64,000 nucleotides of DNA. Source: an unicellular cyanobacterium SU3. Lineage in GTDB: Bacteria > Cyanobacteriota > Cyanobacteriia > Cyanobacteriales > Microcystaceae. How positions within the stretch are numbered: the first letter of the stretch is position 1; the number at the start of each line of letters is the position of its first letter. The stretch is taken from contig NETF01000043.1 in assembly GCA_002172675.1 (NCBI GenBank), forward strand, positions 1-64,000, in the 5' to 3' direction. Below the pieces are notes generated by a model that did not search any database, was not told the origin of the DNA, and saw only the letters and a list, made by a program, of their open reading frames with translations. Shown piece by piece: positions 58,022 through 64,000 of this stretch. Made by a program: the position numbers and the translations under genes.

Positions 58022-58249
58022 CTAGGGTACGGGTTCCCGAACTTTTATTGATAATAACTTTTCTAATTCCTGTAAATCTTGGTTAATTTCTGTTTCTAAT
58101 TCTCTTAAATTTCCTAAAATAATGGACGGTGGATCATATTCAACTTCTTCGTATTCAATTTCTTTGTAACGATTAATCGATAAATCATAACTATTAGATT
58201 TTATCTCATCTTTTGGCACAAAAAATGCTTGACGTTTGCGATCGCTAAG
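58022..58249 (-). pseudogene. hsdM: 3' remnant of a type I restriction-modification hsdM
   Basis: The frame reads LSDRKRQAFFVPKDEIKSNS, then YDLSINRYKEIEYEEVEYDPP and an ELETEINQDLQELEKLL helix. This is the C-terminal end of N-6 DNA methylase subunits. The catalytic and target-recognition parts are gone. Upstream, homology stops at a small dispersed repeat (58251-58281), which probably marks the breakpoint. No hsdS or hsdR is nearby. Confidence 0.8.
58027..58042 (-). promoter_or_regulatory. K-box-like site upstream of groSL
   Basis: Minus strand GTTCGG-GAAC-CCGTAC fits the K-box consensus GTTCGG-NNAN-CCNNAC reported, as I recall, for cyanobacterial groESL regulation by light and heat. It lies 12 bases upstream of the proposed -35 box. 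It overlaps the last codons of the hsdM remnant. Confidence 0.6.
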
Positions 58250-58250
58250 A

Positions 58251-58281
58251 AAAGTCCGTAGTCAAGACTTTAGCCGTGATG
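58251..58281 (-). repeat. small dispersed repeat (copy 2)
   Basis: The minus strand reads CATCACGGCTAAAGTCTTGA followed by CTACGGACTTT, matching 42724-42754. It abuts the truncated hsdM frame. Confidence 0.7.
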
Positions 58282-58564
58282 AAACCAATGGTTTGGTTAA
58301 ATGATTCAATTAACTCGACGATTGGACGGGGTGACAAGAACTGGGAAAAACGCGACAAATAAAGATTTTAGAATCTGAATTGACTAAAAAATCAACTTTT
58401 ACGATAAGTAGTGATGATAATTAAGTAATTTATGATAATCTAAGTTGATATAATGAAAGTGAAAATTATCGACTTAATTTCTATCGGTTTTAATCCCAAA
58501 ATTGGTTATACAATAACAGAAGTCCCAAGCTAAAATCCAACTTTTCCTAAACAAGATATTAAAT

Positions 58565-58702
58565 AGGGTGTATTACAGTTTTCCTAAGATTTACTTTACA
58601 AATAGTCTCTAAAATAACCTGATAAAGTTTTTCTAAATTATCTTGAGACACTTTATCAATTTCTAATTCAATTAATTTTTTAATTTCGATGATTAATATT
58701 CT
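58565..58702 (-). pseudogene. fragment of a small antitoxin-like gene
   Basis: The minus frame reads IIEIKKLIELEIDKVSQDNL and EKLYQVILETICKVN before a TAA, without a start codon. The helical I-D-K-x-x-x-x-x-L-E-K-L-Y pattern recalls small antitoxin-like proteins. A GC-rich element (58703-58745) replaces its 5' end. Confidence 0.35.
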
Positions 58703-58745
58703 TATCCGAACTCCGCTGTATAGCACGACGGAGTCGCTCTCCGAA
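58703..58745. repeat. GC-rich micro-element
   Basis: CCGAACTCCGCTGTATAGCACGACGGAGTCGC-like sequence has ACTCCG/CGGAGT arms (positions 58709-58733) and ends near the lhgO stop. It resembles the elements at 11845, 51549 and 53797 in size and composition. Confidence 0.5.
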
Positions 58746-58747
58746 CC

Positions 58748-59932
58748 CTAAGAAGGAATTTGCGCTACGATATACTTACCAATTTCTAACGATGCCGTAG
58801 CAGCCGGAGAAGGTGCATTACAAACGTGCAAGGCCTGTTCATTTTGGATAATTAAGAAATCTTCCACTAGCTTACCATCCATCCTCAACGCTTGGGCCCT
58901 AACTCCTGCTTCACAAGGGAGTATATCGTTATCCGTCACCTCCGGTATTAATTGCTGTAAACTCTTCACAAAAGCAGCCTTACTAAATGATCGCACCATT
59001 TCTTTTATCCCCTCATCGGCGTGTTTTGCGATCAGTCGCCAAAACCCAGGATAGGAAATCACTTCAGCCAACTCCCTCAGATTAAAATCAGTCTTTTTAT
59101 ACCCTTCTCGCTTCAAACTTAACACCGCATTGGGCCCGGCGTGAATACTTCCGTCGATCATTTTCGTAAAATGCACCCCCAAAAAGGGAAAATCAGGGTT
59201 AGGAACGGGATAAATGAGACTTTTGACCAGATAACGCTTTTCAGGGGTTAATTGATAATATTCACCACGAAAGGGGACGATTTTCGCCTGGGGGTTCACT
59301 CCATCCAGTTGCGCCAGGCGATCGCTATATAACCCCCCACAATTTATAATCAGTTTAGCTTTAATTTCCCCTTGATTGGTTTCTAACAGTTTATAATTAT
59401 CACTATTTTTTATCTGCAAAACCTTAGTATTGAGTTTAATTTCTCCCCCTTGTTGTTCAATGATTTCTGCATATTTTTGACAAACTTTTTTATAGTCAGC
59501 AATGCCGGAAGTGGGAACATAAATGCCGGCTAAACAACTTACATAGGGTTCTTTTTCTTTCACTTCTTCTTGGGATATTTTCTTAACTTTTAAACCATTT
59601 TCTAAACCCTGTTTATACAAATTATCTAATAAGGGTAACTCCTTCTCTTTCGTAGCAACAATCACCTTGCCACACACCTCATGAGGAAGATCATGCTTTT
59701 GGCAAAATTCCACCATTGACTGACTACCAGCGAGGGTAAACTTCGCTTTAAAACTGCCAGGTTTATAATAAATTCCAGAATGTATTACCCCACTATTATG
59801 GCCGGTTTGATGAAAAGCGACTTGACTCTCTTTTTCAAGAATAACTAATGATGCAGTAGGAAACTTTTTTCCTAACATCATCGCCGTAGAAAGTCCGACA
59901 ATACCTCCACCGATAACAGCAAAATCATACAT
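58748..59932 (-). CDS. lhgO: L-2-hydroxyglutarate oxidase
   Basis: The 394-residue product has the FAD motif VIGGGIVGLSTAMMLGKKF and acidic LVILEKE, then HQTGHNSGVIHSGIYYKPGS, typical of LhgO. LINCGGLYSDRLAQ near residue 195 and the C-terminal LPCEAGVRAQAL complete the D-amino-acid-oxidase-like fold. It oxidises L-2-hydroxyglutarate to 2-oxoglutarate using a membrane or soluble acceptor, clearing a metabolic by-product. It is transcribed alone. Confidence 0.85.
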   Translation of the reverse strand: MYDFAVIGGGIVGLSTAMMLGKKFPTASLVILEKESQVAFHQTGHNSGVIHSGIYYKPGSFKAKFTLAGSQSMVEFCQKHDLPHEVCGKVIVATKEKELPLLDNLYKQGLENGLKVKKISQEEVKEKEPYVSCLAGIYVPTSGIADYKKVCQKYAEIIEQQGGEIKLNTKVLQIKNSDNYKLLETNQGEIKAKLIINCGGLYSDRLAQLDGVNPQAKIVPFRGEYYQLTPEKRYLVKSLIYPVPNPDFPFLGVHFTKMIDGSIHAGPNAVLSLKREGYKKTDFNLRELAEVISYPGFWRLIAKHADEGIKEMVRSFSKAAFVKSLQQLIPEVTDNDILPCEAGVRAQALRMDGKLVEDFLIIQNEQALHVCNAPSPAATASLEIGKYIVAQIPS

Positions 59933-60049
59933 AAGTTTATAATATTCAAATCAATAGTAGGGTGGGTTAGACAGCTATCATCTAGGCTATCACAATAACA
60001 TAAAAATCCGTCGTAACCCACCATCTTCGTGTGTTATGACAGGTAGTTT

Positions 60050-60072
60050 TTGGGTTTCGTTTCTCAACCCAA
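60050..60072. repeat. TTGGGTT/AACCCAA hairpin repeat, copy 2
   Basis: TTGGGTTTCGTTTCTCAACC followed by CAA has seven-base arms and a nine-base loop. It matches the repeat family at 53285. It lies between lhgO and the DUF1825 gene, beside a second pair of GGTGGGTTA/TAACCCACC arms (59957 and 60014). Confidence 0.7.
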
Positions 60073-60135
60073 CCTACTTTCATTATGTTTATGTTTTATC
60101 TTTTAAATGTTTTTTTATTCAGATAAAAATTAAAA

Positions 60136-60453
60136 TTAACTTTCAATTTCAGACTTCATCCGTTCTAACGTCATATTCATTTGATCAAACATTTGTTGAG
60201 GAGTCATGCCAAACTGTCCCAACTGAGTTTTTAACTGTTGAACTGTCATTTGTGCCATAAAATCTTCTGATAATTCAAAGCGTTTCATGAAAATTTTGTA
60301 ACGTTCCATGAGTGCTTCCATTTGGTCGATAAACATTTTTTTACCCTCACGGTCAAATTTACCGTAGTCACCACCTAATTGTATCAAAGATTGATAATCT
60401 TCAAATAATTTCTTAGCTTCTTCTTGAACTACATCTGAATCAAAAAATCCCAT
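60136..60453 (-). CDS. DUF1825 family protein
   Basis: The 105-residue helical product starts MGFFDSDVVQEEAKKLFEDY and includes GDYGKFDREGKKMFIDQMEA, a recognisable cyanobacterial DUF1825 sequence. It is soluble and conserved in photosynthetic cyanobacteria. The molecular function is unknown. Confidence 0.85.
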   Translation of the reverse strand: MGFFDSDVVQEEAKKLFEDYQSLIQLGGDYGKFDREGKKMFIDQMEALMERYKIFMKRFELSEDFMAQMTVQQLKTQLGQFGMTPQQMFDQMNMTLERMKSEIES

Positions 60454-60647
60454 GATTATATTCCCTGTGTTATTAATTGCGATTAACTATAAACCAAACA
60501 CTTTTAATTGTAAAGGAATTGAAACAGATTGAAAACTACGGTTTACCGTATCGTTAGTAAGTTTAACCCCAGACTCAGGGGAACCTTCACTGCTGAAAAT
60601 CGTCTTTTGCATTAGACTGGTTTTGTTCATTCATCTGCTTAACCCCA

Positions 60648-61058
60648 ATGCAACAATTGGAAAAGCTACTGAGTCACCCGAAAAGTCGTAAAGTGGGTAT
60701 TATCCTCGCTTTACTGTCTACTATTGTACCTTGGCCGATCGCTGGTGTGCATAAATTTTACTTAGGCCAACCTGTATGGGGTATAATGTATTTATTATTA
60801 TGGAATACCCCAATACCGAGTATTGCTTGTGCCATCGATGCAGTCTGGTATTTTGTACAGGGAGAAGAGCAATTTAATGCTCAATTTAACAACGTAGAAA
60901 GTGATCCTCATACAGTCTATCGCAAACAAATAGAACCCCTACAAGTTAATGTGATTTCTGAGGGTTTGCGAGAATTAAATAAACTACGAGAAGAAGGGTT
61001 AGTCTCCGACTATGAATTTGAACAAAAACGTCGCAACCTTTTAGATAGAATAAATTGA
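60648..61058 (+). CDS. TM2-like membrane protein with a SHOCT-like end
   Basis: The 136-residue product has two hydrophobic segments around PWPIAGVHKFYLGQPVWGIM (TM2 signature: G-x-H-x-F-Y-L-G) and ends with a short helical LNKLREEGLVSDYEFEQKR stretch of the SHOCT type. TM2 proteins are common and their role is unclear. The gene lies 49 bp before an HhH gene. Confidence 0.8.
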   Translation: MQQLEKLLSHPKSRKVGIILALLSTIVPWPIAGVHKFYLGQPVWGIMYLLLWNTPIPSIACAIDAVWYFVQGEEQFNAQFNNVESDPHTVYRKQIEPLQVNVISEGLRELNKLREEGLVSDYEFEQKRRNLLDRIN

Positions 61059-61107
61059 ACAGTTATCAGTTATCATTGAAAAAAATATAACCCCGAACTC
61101 TGAAAAA

Positions 61108-61647
61108 ATGGTTTTTTCCTTCTTTTCCACAGAATTTAATCCCCGAAAAAGAAAGCTTCGTCAACAGATAGAAAACAATCCATATTATCGCTTTCAATCA
61201 TTAGAAGAAATTGCGATCGCAGCAGAATTAGGAATAAAAATTGATGTTACTCAAGCCACCATTGATGACTTATTAAGATTACCGGGGATCTCTATTCATC
61301 AAGCCAGAAATTTAGTAGAATTAATACAAACAGGTGTGGACATTTTATCTATAGAAGATATGTCAGCCGCCTTAAATATTCCCCTATCCCGTCTCAAACC
61401 TTTTAGCTCAATTTTAACTTTTTCTTATTACGATCCCGATAGTTTAGTTACCCCGAAAAAGATAAATATAAATACAGTCACCTCAGAAGATTTACAACAA
61501 ATTTCGACACTTTCTAAAGACATAAGCCAAGAAATAATAAGCGATCGCCAAGAAAAAGGGAATTATAAAAACTTAGTTGATTTACAGAAAAGATTAAAAT
61601 TAAATGCTACAATAATATCAGAATTAATGCACTATATTAGGTTTTAA
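61108..61647 (+). CDS. helix-hairpin-helix protein, ComEA-like
   Basis: The 179-residue product has two HhH-type blocks: VTQATIDDLLRLPGISIHQA near residue 53 and ININTVTSEDLQQISTLSKD near residue 118, each with the G/I-x-x-x-x-A/I hairpin style used for non-specific DNA binding. No signal peptide or membrane segment is seen, unlike classical ComEA, so it is probably cytoplasmic. Confidence 0.7.
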   Translation: MVFSFFSTEFNPRKRKLRQQIENNPYYRFQSLEEIAIAAELGIKIDVTQATIDDLLRLPGISIHQARNLVELIQTGVDILSIEDMSAALNIPLSRLKPFSSILTFSYYDPDSLVTPKKININTVTSEDLQQISTLSKDISQEIISDRQEKGNYKNLVDLQKRLKLNATIISELMHYIRF

Positions 61648-61723
61648 TTTTGGTTTAAACTAGCTTTTAAATCCTCTTAAAGCCTAACTTCTGACTCGGC
61701 GACTTCTGACTCGTAACTCAAAA

Positions 61724-62176
61724 ATGTTGACCTTTAAAAAAACAAGCCTAATTGATGCCCCCATAGAAAAAGTTTGGGAATTTCATGAACGTCCTGATAT
61801 TTTAGATATATTAACTCCACCGTGGCAACCCGTAAAAGTGATAAAAAGAGAAGGAGGTTTATATATTGGTGCAATCACAGAATTTCAACTGATGTTAGGG
61901 TTTATTCCGATTCGTTGGTTAGCTCGTCATACAGAATGTAATCAACCTTATTTATTCGTAGATGTGCAAGAAATTGGTCCCTTAAAATCCTGGGAACACC
62001 GTCATAAATTCACCCCAAAAAATGGAAAAACTGAGCTCACCGACGAAATCAAATACGAAATTCCTGGGGGTAGAATCGTCGAAATTTTAATCGGTTGGTG
62101 GGTTGATTTTCGCCTACAAGATATGTTTACCTATCGTCATGAAATCACTAAAAAAACAGTGAACAGTAATCGGTGA
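61724..62176 (+). CDS. SRPBCC (START-like) family protein
   Basis: The 150-residue product begins FKKTSLIDAPIEKVWEFHER, the standard SRPBCC start, and has TPPWQPVKVIKREGG and SWEHRHKFTPKNGKTELTDE. These form a hydrophobic-ligand-binding cavity. The ligand is unknown. A GTGAACAGTGACC hairpin follows the gene. Confidence 0.75.
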   Translation: MLTFKKTSLIDAPIEKVWEFHERPDILDILTPPWQPVKVIKREGGLYIGAITEFQLMLGFIPIRWLARHTECNQPYLFVDVQEIGPLKSWEHRHKFTPKNGKTELTDEIKYEIPGGRIVEILIGWWVDFRLQDMFTYRHEITKKTVNSNR

Positions 62177-62186
62177 ACAATGAACC

Positions 62187-62227
62187 GTGAACAGTGACCC
62201 AATAATTAATAACTGGTCACTGTTCAC
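62187..62227. repeat. 13-bp inverted repeat downstream of the SRPBCC gene
   Basis: GTGAACAGTGACC and GGTCACTGTTCAC are perfect arms separated by 15 bases. No T-run follows. Partial copies of the arm occur just before (near 62159). Confidence 0.75.
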
Positions 62228-62302
62228 TGAGAACTGGTAACAGGTTGTTAAAGAATTAGTTAATGAACGAAGCTAAAATCAATTATTATTATATTATTAG
62301 CA

Positions 62303-62425
62303 ATGACCAATAAGGTGAATATACCTACAGGTTATTTAATTACTCAAAAGTTAACTACAAGGAAACAACGAGGACAACATCCAAATAAACTCCTATCATT
62401 GACCATAGAGGAAAATAAATTATGA
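62303..62425 (+). CDS. possible 40-codon upstream ORF coupled to aroF
   Basis: ATG at 62303 opens a 40-residue basic frame (KLTTRKQRGQHPNKL inside) that ends TGA at 62423-62425, overlapping the DAHP synthase ATG as ATGA. No Shine-Dalgarno site is clear before its own start. It could be a leader peptide or chance. Confidence 0.3.
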   Translation: MTNKVNIPTGYLITQKLTTRKQRGQHPNKLLSLTIEENKL

Positions 62426-63480
62426 TCATTGTAATGAAAGTTGGCTCACCGGCTGATGAAATCGAACGCATTAGCCAAGAATTTACAGACTGGGGCTTAA
62501 GTCCTGAGAAAATCGTCGGTAAACACAAAGTCGTTATCGGCCTGGTAGGGGAAACCGCGTCCCTAGACCCCCTACAAATACAAGAAATTAGCCCTTGGAT
62601 AGAAAATGTGTTACGGGTAGAACAACCGTTTAAACGGGCAAGTTTAGAATACCGTCACGGAGAATACAGCGAAGTGATTATTGATACTCCAGACGGACCC
62701 GTCGCTGTGGGTAAAAATAATCCCGTTGCGGTAGTAGCTGGACCCTGTTCAGTGGAAAACGAAGCCATGATTGTTGAAACCGCCAAACGGGTTAAAGCAG
62801 CCGGAGCAAAATTTTTGCGCGGTGGGGCCTACAAACCCCGAACCTCTCCCTACGCTTTCCAAGGCCACGGAGAAAGTGCCTTAGAATTACTGGCTGCTGC
62901 TAGAGAAGCCAGTGGTTTAGGTATTATTACGGAAGTCATGGATGCTGCTGACTTAGACAAAATCGGTGAAGTGGCCGATGTCATCCAAGTTGGGGCCCGA
63001 AATATGCAAAACTTCTCTCTCCTCAAAAAAGTCGGAGCCCAAGATAAACCCGTGTTACTAAAACGAGGAATGTCAGCCACCATTGATGAATGGTTAATGG
63101 CTGCTGAATACGTTTTAGCGGCAGGAAACCCCCGCGTTATTCTTTGTGAAAGAGGTATCCGTACCTTTGATGGTAAATATACTCGTAATACTTTAGATTT
63201 ATCTGTGTTACCGGTATTACGGTCTTTGACTCACTTACCGATCATGATCGATCCCAGTCACGGAACTGGAAAATCTGATTATGTTCCCGCCATGGCTGCT
63301 GCTGCGATCGCTGCTGGAACGGATTCATTAATGATCGAAGTGCATCCCAACCCGGCCAAAGCCTTATCTGATGGTCCTCAGTCTTTGACTCCTGATAAAT
63401 TTGATCGTGTGATGCAAGATTTATCAATTATTGGTAAAACCGTTAATCGTTGGCCGCAAGCAGAAGTCGCTTTAGCTTAG
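62422..63480 (+). CDS. aroF: 3-deoxy-7-phosphoheptulonate synthase (DAHP synthase, type I-beta)
   Basis: The 352-residue product has an N-terminal ferredoxin-like regulatory region (residues 1-75) and the catalytic barrel: VAGPCSVENEAMIVE, RGGAYKPRTSPYAFQGHG, KRGMSATIDEWLMAAEYVL and VILCERGIRTFDGKYTRNT, then IDPSHGTGKSDYV. It condenses phosphoenolpyruvate with erythrose 4-phosphate, the first step of the shikimate pathway. The fused N-domain is the usual allosteric module for aromatic amino acid feedback. GAGGAAAA lies about 8 bp before ATG. Confidence 0.95.
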   Translation: MIIVMKVGSPADEIERISQEFTDWGLSPEKIVGKHKVVIGLVGETASLDPLQIQEISPWIENVLRVEQPFKRASLEYRHGEYSEVIIDTPDGPVAVGKNNPVAVVAGPCSVENEAMIVETAKRVKAAGAKFLRGGAYKPRTSPYAFQGHGESALELLAAAREASGLGIITEVMDAADLDKIGEVADVIQVGARNMQNFSLLKKVGAQDKPVLLKRGMSATIDEWLMAAEYVLAAGNPRVILCERGIRTFDGKYTRNTLDLSVLPVLRSLTHLPIMIDPSHGTGKSDYVPAMAAAAIAAGTDSLMIEVHPNPAKALSDGPQSLTPDKFDRVMQDLSIIGKTVNRWPQAEVALA

Positions 63481-63530
63481 AAAGATGGGGGTTTAAGTGT
63501 TATGAACCCTCACTTTATTACAGGAAGTTT

Positions 63531-63571
63531 AGTCGTTACTTTTATGGGGTTTCCCTGTGGGAGTAACGACT
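63531..63571 (+). terminator. hairpin downstream of aroF
   Basis: AGTCGTTACT and AGTAACGACT are perfect 10-bp arms. The loop is GC-rich. No strong T-run follows, so it may be an intergenic repeat acting as terminator. Confidence 0.5.
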
Positions 63572-63590
63572 ACTTCGTTAAAAAATCTTT

Positions 63591-64000
63591 CTAAGGGTTT
63601 AAATCTCTAAATGGATTGATAATCTGTAGGGTATTATTAATAATTAACTCATCCTGCATATCTTCTGAATAGAGAATCTTGGCATCCTCTAAAATAGCAC
63701 TAGCAACAATCAAACTATCCCAAAATGAAATTAAGTATTGATCCCGTAACTTGACAGCAGATTGAATGGTTTCAAGGGAGATTGGTACAATTTCACAGCC
63801 TTGGGAGAATTCTTCGATTAATATCTGAATTTGATGGTTATCAAACCCTGCTTTACGGATTAAATTAGCACAAATTTCATTGACAACTTGTGTACTAATT
63901 ATAATATTAGGATAATTGGTGAGAGTTGTAGCGATTTGTTGTTTAGAGATAGCATTAGCATCACGGGGATTGATAATGAAGCGATACAGCCAAATATTAG
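63591..64000 (-). CDS. PIN-domain (VapC-like) toxin, partial at the window edge
   Basis: The minus frame ends TAG at 63591 and runs out of the window at 64000 without a start, so the N-terminus is missing. The visible part begins NIWLYRFIINPRDANAISKQ, then NIIISTQVVNEICANLIRK (acidic E in the second PIN motif), and SFWDSLIVASAILEDAKILY, with the third acidic site, then SEDMQDELIIN. These are PIN ribonuclease motifs. An antitoxin gene would be expected just outside the window. Confidence 0.8.
   Translation of the reverse strand, partial: NIWLYRFIINPRDANAISKQQIATTLTNYPNIIISTQVVNEICANLIRKAGFDNHQIQILIEEFSQGCEIVPISLETIQSAVKLRDQYLISFWDSLIVASAILEDAKILYSEDMQDELIINNTLQIINPFRDLNP

Larger units (their letters stand above)
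58250..58747. other. 498-bp degenerate region
   Basis: It contains the dispersed repeat (58251-58281), weak fragments of former genes including a probable one at 58565-58702, and a GC-rich micro-element near 58703-58745. Short frames are interrupted by stops. It looks like an erosion zone. Confidence 0.6.

Overview
The window is chromosomal DNA of a cyanobacterium. The base composition is AT-rich. The octamer GCGATCGC (HIP1) occurs about twenty times, inside and outside genes, which is a hallmark of many cyanobacteria. Several products are of cyanobacterial type: a DUF1825 protein, a DUF1517 protein, a YggT protein with a Gln/Glu-rich N-terminus, Uma2 endonuclease-like proteins, PEP-CTERM proteins, an Ffh with a Gly/Met-rich tail, and a groESL operon with CIRCE and a K-box-like site. 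The overall picture resembles the Crocosphaera/Cyanothece group; this is a judgement from gene content, not from a search.

Layout. 0.2-6.7 kb: HTTM-DCC membrane protein with an SGNH-like partner (minus), then a large membrane protein, a cupin and a DegT-family aminotransferase (plus). 6.7-11.7 kb: two convergent Uma2 genes, a Na+/solute symporter and a GT39-like membrane glycosyltransferase. 11.7-16.9 kb: an island bracketed by a 140-bp inverted repeat. It holds an acyltransferase-like GNAT protein, a heme-oxygenase-like diiron (HDO) enzyme and two paralogous PEP-CTERM secreted proteins. 17.2-24 kb: dxs, then a subtilase with lectin-like repeats overlapping a heparinase-like gene. 24-28.3 kb: a solute-binding lipoprotein overlapping a GGDEF/EAL sensor. 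28.4-32.9 kb: a GT10 fucosyltransferase-like gene, two GT8-like paralogues and ubiD. 33-39 kb: rpmA-rplU, unknown genes, a rhodanese, hrcA and TRAP transporter permeases. 39.4-44.9 kb: a membrane-anchored coiled-coil BRCT protein with a 138-bp tandem repeat, DUF1517, a lipoprotein, an SDR and an Ada-like protein. 45-50.5 kb: ffh, small unknowns, a GH13 glycogen-debranching enzyme and YggT. 51-55.8 kb: a TspO-like protein carrying an in-frame small repeat, membrane proteins, a decayed gene, a two-repeat lipoprotein and a general stress protein. 55.9-64 kb: groL-groS, remnants of hsdM and another gene, lhgO, DUF1825, TM2, HhH and SRPBCC genes, DAHP synthase and a partial PIN-domain toxin.

Links between genes. 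HrcA (35.8 kb) is the expected repressor at the CIRCE site before groS-groL (58.0 kb), which also has a match to the light/heat K-box. The sugar genes at 3-6.7, 9.9 and 28.4-31.3 kb probably act on cell-surface or extracellular polysaccharide. The subtilase/heparinase pair and the PEP-CTERM proteins also point to cell-surface biology. Small dispersed repeats occur repeatedly, often beside decayed genes, so this stretch has been reshaped by mobile micro-elements.

The best candidate for an undescribed system is the GNAT + HDO two-gene unit at 12.5-14.1 kb inside the inverted-repeat island. Second is the overlapping solute-binding-protein/c-di-GMP enzyme pair at 24.0-28.3 kb.
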